Assembly: GCF_004217495.1 (NCBI RefSeq) | Contig: NZ_SHLC01000001.1 | Location: forward strand, 620,001-684,000 | Origin: Microterricola gilva | GTDB lineage: Bacteria > Actinomycetota > Actinomycetes > Actinomycetales > Microbacteriaceae | Length of the DNA stretch: 64,000 nucleotides | Direction of reading: 5' to 3' | Shown: positions 8,121 to 16,053 of the stretch, in pieces | Position numbering within the stretch: the first letter of the stretch is position 1 | Layout of the letters: each line of letters begins with the position of its first letter | The notes under the pieces: generated by a model | The model's database searches: none | Seen by the model: the letters and a program-made list of their open reading frames with translations, nothing else | What the model was told of the DNA's origin: nothing | Made by a program: the position numbers and the translations under genes

Positions 8121-9374
8121 ATGAAGAAGACTCTGCGCGTCGGTGCCATGGTCGCCACCGCGGCACTGGCCACCATGACGCTCGCATCCTGCGGATTCGG
8201 CGGCGGTTCGAACGAGGGCGGTGACAGCAGCGGCTCCGGCACGACGCTCAACCTTCTCGTCCCGAGCTACTCCGACAACACCCAGGGCCTCTGGGAAGAC
8301 GTCATCGCAGGGTTCGAAGAGGCGAACCCCGACATCGACGTCAAGCTCGAGGTTCAGTCGTGGGACAACCTTGACTCGGTCATCACCACCAAGGTCTCCG
8401 GCGGCCAGGCTCCCGACATCTACAACGGTGGTCCATTCGCCGGCTTCGCAGCGGATGACCTGCTCTACACGACCGAAGAGGTCGTCTCGCCCGACACCTA
8501 TTCGGACTTCCAGGACACCTTCATCAAGAACGCCTCGGTCGACGGCACGGCGTACGGCCTCCCGCTGATCGCCTCCGCACGCGCGCTCTTCGTCAACAAC
8601 GACCTGCTCGAGCAGGCCGGCGCGACGATCCCCACCACCTGGGACGAGCTCCTCGAGTCGGCCAAGAAGGTCTCGGCGCTCGGCAACGGTGTTGCCGGCT
8701 ACGGCATGCCGCTCGGTTCGGAAGAGGCACAGGCCGAGGCAGCCGTGTGGCTGTGGGGCGGCGGCGGCACCTTCGGTGACGCGCAGGAGATCACGATCGA
8801 CACCCCCGAGAACCTCGTGGGCGCCGAGTTCATCCAGAAGATGGTTTCAGAGGGCGCGACGCAGGCCGACGCCGGCTCGACCGACCGCAGCCCGCTGATG
8901 GACATCTTCGTCCAGGGCAAGATCGGCATGCAGGTCGGCCTCCCGCCGACAGTCGGACAGATCGCGGACGGCAACCCGGACCTGAACTACACGATCGCCC
9001 CGATCCCCACCAAGGACGGCAGCGCGCTGACCGTCGGCGTCGCCGACCACCTGATGGCGTTCAAGAACGACGGCAAGAAGCAGGAAGCGATCACGAAGTT
9101 CTTCGACTACTACTTCTCGCCCGATGTCTACGTGCCGTGGGTGCAGACGGAGGGCTTCCTGCCCACCACCAAGTCCGGTGCAGAGGCGCTGAACGGCGAG
9201 GAGGCGCTCAAGCCCTTCCTCGACGCGCTGCCCGCCGCACAGTTCTACCCGAGCACGAACCCCAACTGGTCGGCCACCGACGCCGCGTTCAAGGCGCTCT
9301 TCGGCCAGCTCGCACAGGGCAAGGACGCCGCGACGGTTCTCCAGGAGATCCAGGCTCAGTCCGACGCCGGCTAG
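8121..9374 (+). CDS. Sugar ABC transporter substrate-binding lipoprotein
   Basis: A 417-aa family 1 (carbohydrate) extracellular binding protein. The signal peptide MKKTLRVGAMVATAALATM leads to the lipobox LASC (Cys near residue 25), so it is a lipoprotein on the outer membrane face. The mature part has typical features such as GLWEDVIAGFEEANPDIDV and the region GGQAPDIYNGGPFAGFAADD. A ribosome site GAGGAAG precedes the ATG. It opens a three-gene importer operon (binding protein, two permeases) transcribed away from the amino-sugar enzymes. By context it binds an N-acetylhexosamine or an oligosaccharide containing one. Confidence 0.92.
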   Translation: MKKTLRVGAMVATAALATMTLASCGFGGGSNEGGDSSGSGTTLNLLVPSYSDNTQGLWEDVIAGFEEANPDIDVKLEVQSWDNLDSVITTKVSGGQAPDIYNGGPFAGFAADDLLYTTEEVVSPDTYSDFQDTFIKNASVDGTAYGLPLIASARALFVNNDLLEQAGATIPTTWDELLESAKKVSALGNGVAGYGMPLGSEEAQAEAAVWLWGGGGTFGDAQEITIDTPENLVGAEFIQKMVSEGATQADAGSTDRSPLMDIFVQGKIGMQVGLPPTVGQIADGNPDLNYTIAPIPTKDGSALTVGVADHLMAFKNDGKKQEAITKFFDYYFSPDVYVPWVQTEGFLPTTKSGAEALNGEEALKPFLDALPAAQFYPSTNPNWSATDAAFKALFGQLAQGKDAATVLQEIQAQSDAG

Positions 9375-9415
9375 GCGACAGAACCAACACCCGTGGGATC
9401 GATGAAGGCAGTGAC

Positions 9416-10366
9416 ATGAGCAACGCAACACACAAGAAAACATCGATCCCCGCGGGGGCGGCCACCGGCCGCCCCCGCGCCGGGGCGGGCGGCAAGGACC
9501 TGGTGGCGGCGCTGCCGTGGATCGGTCCCGTACTGATACTGATCGTCGGAGTGGTGTTCTTCCCCGCCGGCGTCATGTTCTTCAACTCCACGCGTGACAT
9601 CAGCCAGAGCGGGGTCGACAAGGGCTCCGTCGGCTTCGCCAACTACCTCGAGGTCTTCAACTTCGCCTACTTCTGGCCGATCTTCGGCCGCACCATCGTC
9701 TGGGTGGTCGCCGTCGTCGTGCTGACCGTGCTGATCTCGCTCGGACTCGCCCAGCTGCTCAACAAGGCTTTTCCGGGTCGCCAGCTGGTGCGTCTCGCCG
9801 TGATCGTGCCGTGGGCGGCATCCGTCGTCATGACGACGATGGTCGTCTACTACGGGCTCGAGCCGTACTTCGGAATCATCAACAAGTTCCTCGTGGACAT
9901 CGGCCTCATCGACACCCCGGAGGGCTACGGCTGGACCAGGAACGCCGACACGGCGTTCGCCTGGTCGATCGTGATCGCCGTCTTCGTGTCGCTGCCGTTC
10001 ACGACCTACACGATCCTCGCCGGGCTGCAGACGATTCCCGGCGACGCCATCGAGGCGGCGAAGATGGACGGCGCAAGCCCTTCTCGCACCTACTTCAGCA
10101 TCGTGCTGCCTCAGCTGCGCGGGGCGCTCGCCGTCGCCGTGCTGATCAACATCATCAACGTGTTCAACTCGCTCCCCATCCTCAAGGTGATGACGGGATC
10201 GATACCCGGCTACGACGCCGACACCATCATGACGATGATCTTCAAATACATCCAGAACCAGCACAAGATCGATGTCGCCAGTGCGCTGAGCGTCGTCGCA
10301 TTCGTGATCGTGATCGTGATCGTGGCGATCTACGTCAAGGTCGTCAAGCCCATGAAGGAGGTCTGA
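9416..10366 (+). CDS. Sugar ABC transporter permease (first)
   Basis: A 316-aa inner-membrane permease of the MalF/UgpA type. About six hydrophobic segments follow a polar N-terminus. The cytoplasmic EAA loop, which contacts the ATPase, reads EAAKMDGASPSRTYFSIVLP. The ATG at 9416 lies 41 bases after the binding-protein stop, behind GAAGG; the frame is open far upstream into the preceding gene, but that part is a shadow. It forms a heterodimer with the next permease. Confidence 0.92.
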   Translation: MSNATHKKTSIPAGAATGRPRAGAGGKDLVAALPWIGPVLILIVGVVFFPAGVMFFNSTRDISQSGVDKGSVGFANYLEVFNFAYFWPIFGRTIVWVVAVVVLTVLISLGLAQLLNKAFPGRQLVRLAVIVPWAASVVMTTMVVYYGLEPYFGIINKFLVDIGLIDTPEGYGWTRNADTAFAWSIVIAVFVSLPFTTYTILAGLQTIPGDAIEAAKMDGASPSRTYFSIVLPQLRGALAVAVLINIINVFNSLPILKVMTGSIPGYDADTIMTMIFKYIQNQHKIDVASALSVVAFVIVIVIVAIYVKVVKPMKEV

Positions 10367-10368
10367 TC

Positions 10369-11289
10369 GTGACTGCAACAACCACGCCGGACCGCGCGTC
10401 AGAGACGCAGAACGCCTCCCGCCCGCCGATCACGCGCAAGCGCCGCTACACGGAAGACCAGGTCTCGGCCGGCCGTGTCGCCTGGCGCATGGCCGCTGGT
10501 CTCGCCGTGCTGCTGATCTTCATCCTGCCGTACGTCATCATGTTCTTCGGCTCGGTCAAGTCCAAGTCGGAGATCCGCTCCGTCGACCCGACCTACTTCC
10601 CGACGGAGTGGCACTGGGACAACTACATCACCATGTGGTCGACACCGGAGACCCCGCTGGTGCAGAACCTCATCTCGACGATCGTCATCTCGGTGTTCGC
10701 GACGTTGCTGGTGCTGCTCGTCGCGCTGCCGGCCGCCTACTACACGGCGAGGGCTCGCTTCCCCGGTCGCATGATCTTCCTCTTCCTGGTGATCGTCACC
10801 CAGATGCTGCAGCCGGCCGTGCTGACATCCGGTCTGTTCCGGCAGTTCGTCACCCTCGGGCTCTCCGACACCTGGCTGGCCATGATCCTCGTGAACGCCG
10901 CGTTCAACCTCTCGTTCGCGGTGTGGATCATGCACAGCTTCTTCGCCGGCATCCCGAAGGAGGTCGATGAGGCGGCGCAGATCGACGGCGCCGGCCGACT
11001 GACCGTGCTGTTCAGGATCAACCTGCCCCTCGTCTGGCCCGGCATCGTCACGGCGATCGTCTTCACCTTCGTCGCCTGCTGGAACGAGTTCGCGGCATCG
11101 CTCGTGATCCTCTCCACCGCGGGCAACCAGCCGCTCTCCGTCGCACTGACCAAGTTCGTCGGGCAGTACGAGACGAGCTGGCAGTACGTCTTCGGCGTCT
11201 CGATCGTGGCGATCATCCCCGTCGTCGTGCTGTTCATGCTGATCGAGAAGCGCCTCGTCGGCGGGCTCACAGCAGGCAGCGTGAAGTAG
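10369..11289 (+). CDS. Carbohydrate ABC transporter permease (second)
   Basis: A 306-aa permease of the MalG/UgpE type. It begins with GTG at 10369, two bases after the first permease stop, with an ideal AAGGAGG inside the end of that gene. The EAA loop is EAAQIDGAGRLTVLFRINLP. The C-terminus EKRLVGGLTAGSVK matches the conserved end of this family. No ATPase gene follows; the next gene is convergent after two bases. A shared ATPase of MsiK type encoded elsewhere is therefore likely, as known for several actinobacterial sugar importers. Confidence 0.93.
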   Translation: MTATTTPDRASETQNASRPPITRKRRYTEDQVSAGRVAWRMAAGLAVLLIFILPYVIMFFGSVKSKSEIRSVDPTYFPTEWHWDNYITMWSTPETPLVQNLISTIVISVFATLLVLLVALPAAYYTARARFPGRMIFLFLVIVTQMLQPAVLTSGLFRQFVTLGLSDTWLAMILVNAAFNLSFAVWIMHSFFAGIPKEVDEAAQIDGAGRLTVLFRINLPLVWPGIVTAIVFTFVACWNEFAASLVILSTAGNQPLSVALTKFVGQYETSWQYVFGVSIVAIIPVVVLFMLIEKRLVGGLTAGSVK

Positions 11290-11291
11290 CG

Positions 11292-12128
11292 CTATGCGGT
11301 GGTCCGCCCGCGCGTGAACTGGGCGCGGTGGCGGCTGGGGGAGACCCCGGTTCGCCGCGCGAACAGGCGGCTGAAGTAGGCGGCATCCGCGTAGCCGACG
11401 AGCTCGGCGATGCGGGAGACCGGCAGCTCCGTGTCGACCAGGAGCTGCCGGGCCATGCGGATGCGGGACTGCACGAGCAGCTCGATCGGTGTGCTCCCCG
11501 TCACCGTGCGCACCGCCTCGCGCAGTTCGGCGATGCCGAGGCCGAGCCGGCGTGCGCGCTCGTCCATCGAGATCTCGAGGGTCGCGGACTCGACGAAGGC
11601 GGCGGTCGCGCGCGCGGCGGCCGCCGTCGGGTCAGCGGGCCGGATCGACGCGGCGACGGCCACGAGAATCCGGTGGCAGAGCGCGGATGCCGCGAACGGC
11701 GCGATCGGGTCGGCCGCACCGAGCGCCGCGCGCAGCTCGGCGAACTCGGTGCCGAGTGCAGGCAGTTCCCGCAGCGGCAGCACCGGGCGCGTCCGGTCGA
11801 ACAGCCCGAGCCGCGTGTACGGCTGCACGCCGCTGCCCGTGACGAGCAGCCAGCTCTCGCTCCAGCCTGCGGCATCCGGGGCATAGCCGTGCTCGGTGCC
11901 GGGCGTGATCGACAGGATGGCCGGGGCGTGCACGGCGATGCCGGCCGCTCCGGTGCGCCGATCGCGGTAGCTGCCGGAGCCGCTCGTGATGATCACGAGC
12001 GCATGGGAATCCAAGTGGCGACTCTCGAAGCCGGCGGTGGCGTCCGCCTGTTCGCCGGCCCCCAGGCAGCTGAGCCCGAAATCACGGAGAACACCGAGCG
12101 GATTGGTGTACTCGGCCCAGTCGTCCAC
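11292..12128 (-). CDS. AraC-family transcriptional regulator
   Basis: A 278-aa regulator with an N-terminal cupin-like sensing domain (ALVIITSGSGSYRDRRTG, HAPAILSITPGTEHGY) and a C-terminal AraC double helix-turn-helix. The second helix-turn-helix shows the classic VSRIAELVGYADAAYFSRLF followed by RRTGVSPSRHRAQF. I chose the GTG at 12128 (VDDWAEYTNPLG) because GGGAG lies five bases before it. It is divergent from a PhyH-type dioxygenase gene, 96 bases away, which makes that gene the prime candidate target. The sugar importer, which it meets convergently, is another candidate. Confidence 0.9.
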   Translation of the reverse strand: MDDWAEYTNPLGVLRDFGLSCLGAGEQADATAGFESRHLDSHALVIITSGSGSYRDRRTGAAGIAVHAPAILSITPGTEHGYAPDAAGWSESWLLVTGSGVQPYTRLGLFDRTRPVLPLRELPALGTEFAELRAALGAADPIAPFAASALCHRILVAVAASIRPADPTAAAARATAAFVESATLEISMDERARRLGLGIAELREAVRTVTGSTPIELLVQSRIRMARQLLVDTELPVSRIAELVGYADAAYFSRLFARRTGVSPSRHRAQFTRGRTTA

Positions 12129-12224
12129 CGGTGCTCCCTGTCGTGACGTGGTCGTCAGAAGAATCCAAGTCACAGTGTAGCGATGTGCATGGATCCGGGG
12201 CGCGTGGCCCGTCAGAGTTGCTGC

Positions 12225-13076
12225 ATGTTCACGTCCAACGGCTATGTCCTTGCTGAGACTCCCGAGCGGCTCGCCCGCCTGCAACCGGTTCCGAAGGCGG
12301 AGCGCACTGACCGCGATGCGCTCTGGGACCGCCTGCGCCGCGACGGCTACCTCTACCTCAGCGGGCACCTCGACCCCGCGCTCGTCGTCGAGTTCCGCCG
12401 CTACTACTTCGCGGCGCTGGCGCACACCGGGCTGGTCCAGCCGGGCAGCGACCCCGTCGACGGCATTGCGGGCGGTGGGCCGCTCGATCGTGGCGCCTAC
12501 CGCGAGACGCTCTTCGACTCGATCGTGCCGAGCGCCGAGTACGAGGCGCTGTGCGGGAACCCGCTCATCGCCGAGTGGTTCGCCTGGTTCTTCAACGACG
12601 ACGTGCACCTGCACCGGCGCAAGATCATCAGGCACATCGCGCCGGACGAGCGCGGGATCGGCACGGCGACGCAGGCCCACTACGACCTCGTCTACCTGCG
12701 GGAGGGCAGCGACAGGGTGCTCTCGATGTGGATCCCGCTCGGTGACATCCCGCTCGGCCTCGGCGGCCTCGTCTATCTCGAGGGCAGCCACCGCTGGGTG
12801 CTGGCTGAGGAGCGCGAGGGTCGGCTCGGCAGACCGGCGGCGTCCATCACTGCCGATCTGCCCGGACTGGCCGAACGCCACGACACCCGCTGGCTGATCA
12901 CCGACTACACGGCGGGCGACGTCATGGTGCACTCGGCCCACATCGTGCACGCGAGCCTCGACAACACCGACACGGGCGGCCGCATGCGGCTCTCGACCGA
13001 CATCCGCTACCAGCGCGCCGGCGAGCCCATCGACTGGCGCTGGCAGGAGCACTGGCACGACGACGACGGTCTCTGA
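12225..13076 (+). CDS. Phytanoyl-CoA dioxygenase (PhyH) family protein
   Basis: A 283-aa protein of the Fe(II)/2-oxoglutarate oxygenase superfamily. The iron triad can be proposed: HYD in TQAHYDLVYLREG near residue 160, the distal His in VMVHSAHIVHAS near 238, and an Arg for 2-oxoglutarate in GRMRLSTDIRYQ. The substrate is unknown; members act on many small molecules. I prefer the ATG at 12225 (MFTSNGYVLAETP), which starts like relatives; an in-frame ATG at 12183 adds 14 residues. Neither has a clear ribosome site. The divergent AraC regulator suggests inducible expression. Confidence 0.85.
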   Translation: MFTSNGYVLAETPERLARLQPVPKAERTDRDALWDRLRRDGYLYLSGHLDPALVVEFRRYYFAALAHTGLVQPGSDPVDGIAGGGPLDRGAYRETLFDSIVPSAEYEALCGNPLIAEWFAWFFNDDVHLHRRKIIRHIAPDERGIGTATQAHYDLVYLREGSDRVLSMWIPLGDIPLGLGGLVYLEGSHRWVLAEEREGRLGRPAASITADLPGLAERHDTRWLITDYTAGDVMVHSAHIVHASLDNTDTGGRMRLSTDIRYQRAGEPIDWRWQEHWHDDDGL

Positions 13077-13107
13077 CCGCCCGGCGCCCCTCCTCGGCAC
13101 GGATTGC

Positions 13108-13172
13108 AAGGACATAGTGAGTTGGCAATGACGCCCCGCGGCATTGGGGCCTTGCAACCTCACTTTGTCCTT
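13108..13172. repeat. Long imperfect intergenic hairpin
   Basis: A 65-nt imperfect inverted repeat. The left arm begins AAGGACATAGTGAG and the right arm ends CTCACTTTGTCCTT; the pairing continues inward through TTGGCAA/TTGCAA and GCCCC/GGGGC to a short loop, with a few bulges. It lies 31 bases after the PhyH gene and may act as its terminator, but its length and bulges are unusual for that. Confidence 0.7.
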
Positions 13173-13222
13173 ATTGCGGCGTGCGCGGCCGGAGTCGATT
13201 GCGGCGTGCGCGGCCGGAGACG
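13173..13222. repeat. Two-copy 25-bp tandem repeat
   Basis: Two head-to-tail copies of a 25-bp unit starting ATTGCGGCGTGCGCGGCCGG. They differ by two bases near the end (AGTCG versus AGACG). The unit sits between the long hairpin and the motif block upstream of the frameshifted DUF559-type gene. Confidence 0.85.
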
Positions 13223-13264
13223 TGTGTTGTGCACAGTTGCGGCGGGTGCAGTCGCTGTCCACAG
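13223..13264 (+). promoter_or_regulatory. Conserved two-part motif upstream of the DUF559-type pseudogene
   Basis: TGTGTTGTGCACAG (13223-13236) and CTGTCCACAG (13255-13264), 18 bases apart. The same pair with the same 18-base spacing occurs at 29833-29874 upstream of the intact paralogue. The second half resembles a DnaA box in part. It ends 20 bases before the start codon. Its role is unknown; a shared promoter, operator or recognition site is possible. Confidence 0.6.
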
Positions 13265-13284
13265 CTCGGAAGGAGACAGGGGCC

Positions 13285-14162
13285 ATGGCGGATGCCGGCG
13301 GCAAGACTGCTGGCATGGAACTCGGCTACTGGCTGGCACAGCACAACGGGATCGCGCACACAAGACAGGCGCTCGCTGCGGGCTTCACCCGCTACGCGAT
13401 CCGCGCGAGCGTCGACAGCGGAGTCTGTTCCCGCATCCGGCGTGACTGGCTCGCCATGTCGACAGCACCGCACGATGTGCGATTGGCGGCGGGGCTCGGC
13501 GGGCGCGTTGCCTGTCTCGGCGTCGCGAAGAGACTCGGCCTGTGGCACCTGGACGACGGGCTGGAACACGTCAGCGTGGCGCGCAACGCGGTGGTGCCAG
13601 CGTCGAGAGGTGTCCGCCTTCACTGGGGCGAAGGGCCGATACCGCTGACGCGCTTCGCCCTCGTCGAGCCCATCGAGAACGCGCTCGTGCACATCGCCGA
13701 GTGTCAGCCGTTCGAGAATGCCCTCGTGGTGTGGGATTCCGCACTGAATCAGCGGCGGGTCAGCGAGGCGGCACTGACGCGGCTACATCTGCGGAGCGCG
13801 GCGGCCCGAGCCGTGCAGGCGGTGTGCTCCGGGCTTGCCGACTCAGGGCTCGAGACGTTGCCCGTCGTGAGACTCGCGGCGAGCGGCATCCATGTCGCGC
13901 AGCAGATCCTGTTGGAGGGCACCGCGTCGACGGACTCATCGGGGATCGACTCGTGCTGCAGATCGACGGCTTCGGCTTCCACTCCACTGCCGAGCAGCGG
14001 CGCTCCGACATCGCGCACGATCGCCTGCTCACGCTTCGGGGCTACACGGTGTTCCGCTACGACTACAAGGAGATCTTGTTCGAGTGGCCACGCGTCGAGG
14101 CCGAAATCCTGCGCGCTCTCGCACAGCGGCTGCATCTCGTTGACGCCCGCGCAAGGAGATAG
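13285..14162 (+). pseudogene. Frameshifted AbiEi-like/DUF559-type protein gene
   Basis: The ATG at 13285 follows AAGGAG and opens a frame (MADAGGKTAGMELGYWLAQH) with an N-terminal helix-turn-helix-like part, as in AbiEi-type proteins. The frame runs correctly to HVAQQILLEG near 13918. From there the expected continuation (RVDGLIGDRLVLQIDGFGFH, ending LRALAQRLHLVDARARR) lies in another frame, ending at the TAG at 14160-14162. Loss of one base near 13918-13921 explains it. Comparison with the intact gene at 29925-30821 supports one ancestral gene. The C-terminal part is a DUF559, Vsr/PD-(D/E)XK-like domain; its core reads QID where the paralogue has EAD, so the acidic residue is also altered. 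An assembly error is not excluded. Confidence 0.75.
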
Positions 14163-14260
14163 TGCGGTTCCAGGGACTGAATCAGCGGAAACGTCCTTGC
14201 GAGCCCGCGAAATCCTTACAAACGGCGGGGCGGCGGCTGGGCGGCGGCGGGGCGGCGGGG

Positions 14261-15790
14261 CTACCGCCAGGCGAGCTCCGCGGTGCGGTGGTAGCGGATG
14301 CCGAGTGCGTCGAGCCGCTCCGCGAACGCCGTGAGGCGGGGCGAGAACTCCGCGAAGCTACGCTCTGCGGCATCCGGGGCGGCGCCAGGCGTGCCGAACG
14401 GGGCGGGCGACCAGGCGATCTCGGCGACCGCGACGATGCGCGGGAACGCCATGAACTCGACGTCTCCCATGCCCAGCATGGTCTCGGTCCAGATCGCCGC
14501 CTCGACGCCGAGCACCGCCTCCTCCGCCAAGCCGGGCACGATTGCGGCCGGATCCCACGAGTACGCCTGCTCGACCGAGGTGGGGCCGTCGGCCCAGTCC
14601 TGGCCGAGGCGGTCGCTGTCTGGGTAGTGGATGTCGAGGTAGCTGACGTCGGCGGGGGAAAGGATGACGCTGCCGCCCTGCTCGACGAAGCTCAGCGTGT
14701 GCGCGGCCGCGTCGGCCCGCGGCACGAGGTAGTCCCAGTACTGCCCGATGGTGCCGGGCGCCAGATCGCCCGACTGGCCCATCTCGTGCCAGCCGATCAC
14801 CGTCTTGCCGCTGGCCGCGCCGACACGGCTGGCGCGGGCGACGAAACGCGCGAAGTCCTCTGCGCTGAGGGTGAGGGACTCGTCCCCGCCGAGGTGCAGG
14901 TACGGGCCGGGTGTCATCTCCGCCAGCTCGCGCACGACGTCGTCGACGAAGCGCCACGTGGCCTCCGCGGTGGTGTCGACGGTGCTCATGCCCACCTCGA
15001 TGCCCCGGTACGTCGAGGTGGCGACGCCGCCGATGTTGAGCTCCGCATAACTGGCGAGCGCGGCGTTCGTGTGACCGGGCAGGTCGATCTCCGGCACGAT
15101 CGTGACGAAGCGACCGGCCGCGTACTCGACGATCTCGGCGTAGTCGGCCTTCGTGAAGAAGCCCCCGCCGCCGAGCACCGAGGTGGATCCGCCGATCTCG
15201 GTGAGGCGCGGCCAGCTGTCGATCTGCAGGCGCCAGCCCTGGTCGTCGCTGAGGTGCAGGTGCAGGTGGTTGAGCTTGAGCAGCGCGATCGCGTCGATGT
15301 AGCGCTTGACGTCGGCGACGGAGAACACGTTGCGGGCAACGTCGAGCATCGCACCGCGATAGGCGAAGCGGGGTGCATCGGTGATGTGCACGGCTGGCAC
15401 CGCCCAGTCCACGCCGACGACGTCGGTGTCGCCCGCGAGCGGCGCCTCGATCGGGGCGGGGAAGAGCTGGCGCAGCGTCTGCACGCCGTGGAAGAGACCG
15501 GCGGCGCTCGCCGCGGTGATCGTGACGCCGTCGGGGCCGCTCAGCAGCGTGTAGCCATCGGGATCCGCCGAGTCCGGCTCGATCGTGAGACGGATGCCGG
15601 CGGCATCCACCTCGTCGGAGCCAACCGGCAGCGCGAACCCCGTCCGCGGCCGCAGCAGCCCGGCCAGGTAGTCGCCGACGGCCGCGGCCTCCCCGCGCGC
15701 GTGGATCGCGCTGGCGGCGTCGAGGCGGAACGGGTCACCGGCTCGCTCGGTCAGCGAGACCGGCGCCGGCACAACTGAGATGCTGGACAT
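14261..15790 (-). CDS. Beta-N-acetylhexosaminidase, glycoside hydrolase family 20
   Basis: A 509-aa GH20 enzyme that removes terminal beta-GlcNAc or beta-GalNAc by substrate-assisted catalysis. The N-terminal GH20b-like domain is followed by the barrel (RGAMLDVARNVFSVADVKRY, HLHLSDDQGWRLQI). The catalytic pair is in YLHLGGDESLTL near residue 290 (Asp-Glu). There is no signal peptide, so it should act in the cytoplasm on imported oligosaccharides. The ATG at 15790 (MSSISVVPAPVSLTERAG) is preferred; an earlier in-frame start at 15826 adds 12 residues. It stands alone but is only 3 kb from the amino-sugar importer, whose cargo it could process. Confidence 0.92.
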   Translation of the reverse strand: MSSISVVPAPVSLTERAGDPFRLDAASAIHARGEAAAVGDYLAGLLRPRTGFALPVGSDEVDAAGIRLTIEPDSADPDGYTLLSGPDGVTITAASAAGLFHGVQTLRQLFPAPIEAPLAGDTDVVGVDWAVPAVHITDAPRFAYRGAMLDVARNVFSVADVKRYIDAIALLKLNHLHLHLSDDQGWRLQIDSWPRLTEIGGSTSVLGGGGFFTKADYAEIVEYAAGRFVTIVPEIDLPGHTNAALASYAELNIGGVATSTYRGIEVGMSTVDTTAEATWRFVDDVVRELAEMTPGPYLHLGGDESLTLSAEDFARFVARASRVGAASGKTVIGWHEMGQSGDLAPGTIGQYWDYLVPRADAAAHTLSFVEQGGSVILSPADVSYLDIHYPDSDRLGQDWADGPTSVEQAYSWDPAAIVPGLAEEAVLGVEAAIWTETMLGMGDVEFMAFPRIVAVAEIAWSPAPFGTPGAAPDAAERSFAEFSPRLTAFAERLDALGIRYHRTAELAWR

Positions 15791-15872
15791 CCCGCGAGTC
15801 TGGCAGGGTTCCTTACTACTGCGCAAGTGAGCGGAGCGTGCTCGCAGGGTTTCGGCCGACCGGGCGAGCGAC

Positions 15873-15878
15873 TAGGCT
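15873..15878 (+). promoter_or_regulatory. Likely -10 element of the glyA-folD transcript
   Basis: TAGGCT lies just before the riboswitch, so transcription would start within a few bases of the aptamer's 5' end. No good -35 hexamer is evident at 17-18 bases upstream. Confidence 0.5.
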
Positions 15879-15880
15879 GA

Positions 15881-15957
15881 ATGGGTCGCAACTGGCGTTC
15901 GGATGGTTCACCATCGGGGAGCGACTGACACGGTTAGTGGCCGCACGCCTGGGCCAC
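15881..15957 (+). promoter_or_regulatory. ZTP riboswitch (pfl motif) upstream of glyA-folD
   Basis: The leader has the ZTP/ZMP aptamer pattern: GGGTCG...ACTGGCG at 15883-15897, GGATGG-loop-CCATC, the conserved GGGGAGCGACTG, a variable linker and the 3' pseudoknot region GGCCGCACGCCTGGGCC. ZTP riboswitches sense the purine/folate-stress alarmone ZTP and turn on one-carbon genes. Here glyA and folD, both enzymes of tetrahydrofolate one-carbon metabolism, follow. Downstream are two small hairpins: CTCGCT/AGCGAG (15963-15987) and GTTCAGG/CCTGAAC (16013-16028). The second ends 13 bases before the AAGGAG ribosome site and could belong to the expression platform. Confidence 0.88.
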
Positions 15958-16053
15958 GACGACTCGCTTTGCCCTGCGTTCAGCGAGATACAAGCATCCG
16001 CTCGTTCACCGTGTTCAGGACCCTGAACCGGTACCCCTCTCAAGGAGTTGCCA

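Noticed and set aside
13144-14334. Reading the DUF559-type region as one intact 396-residue protein
   Set aside because: After about residue 260 the frame is Ser/Thr/Arg-rich shadow; the true C-terminal domain lies in another frame.
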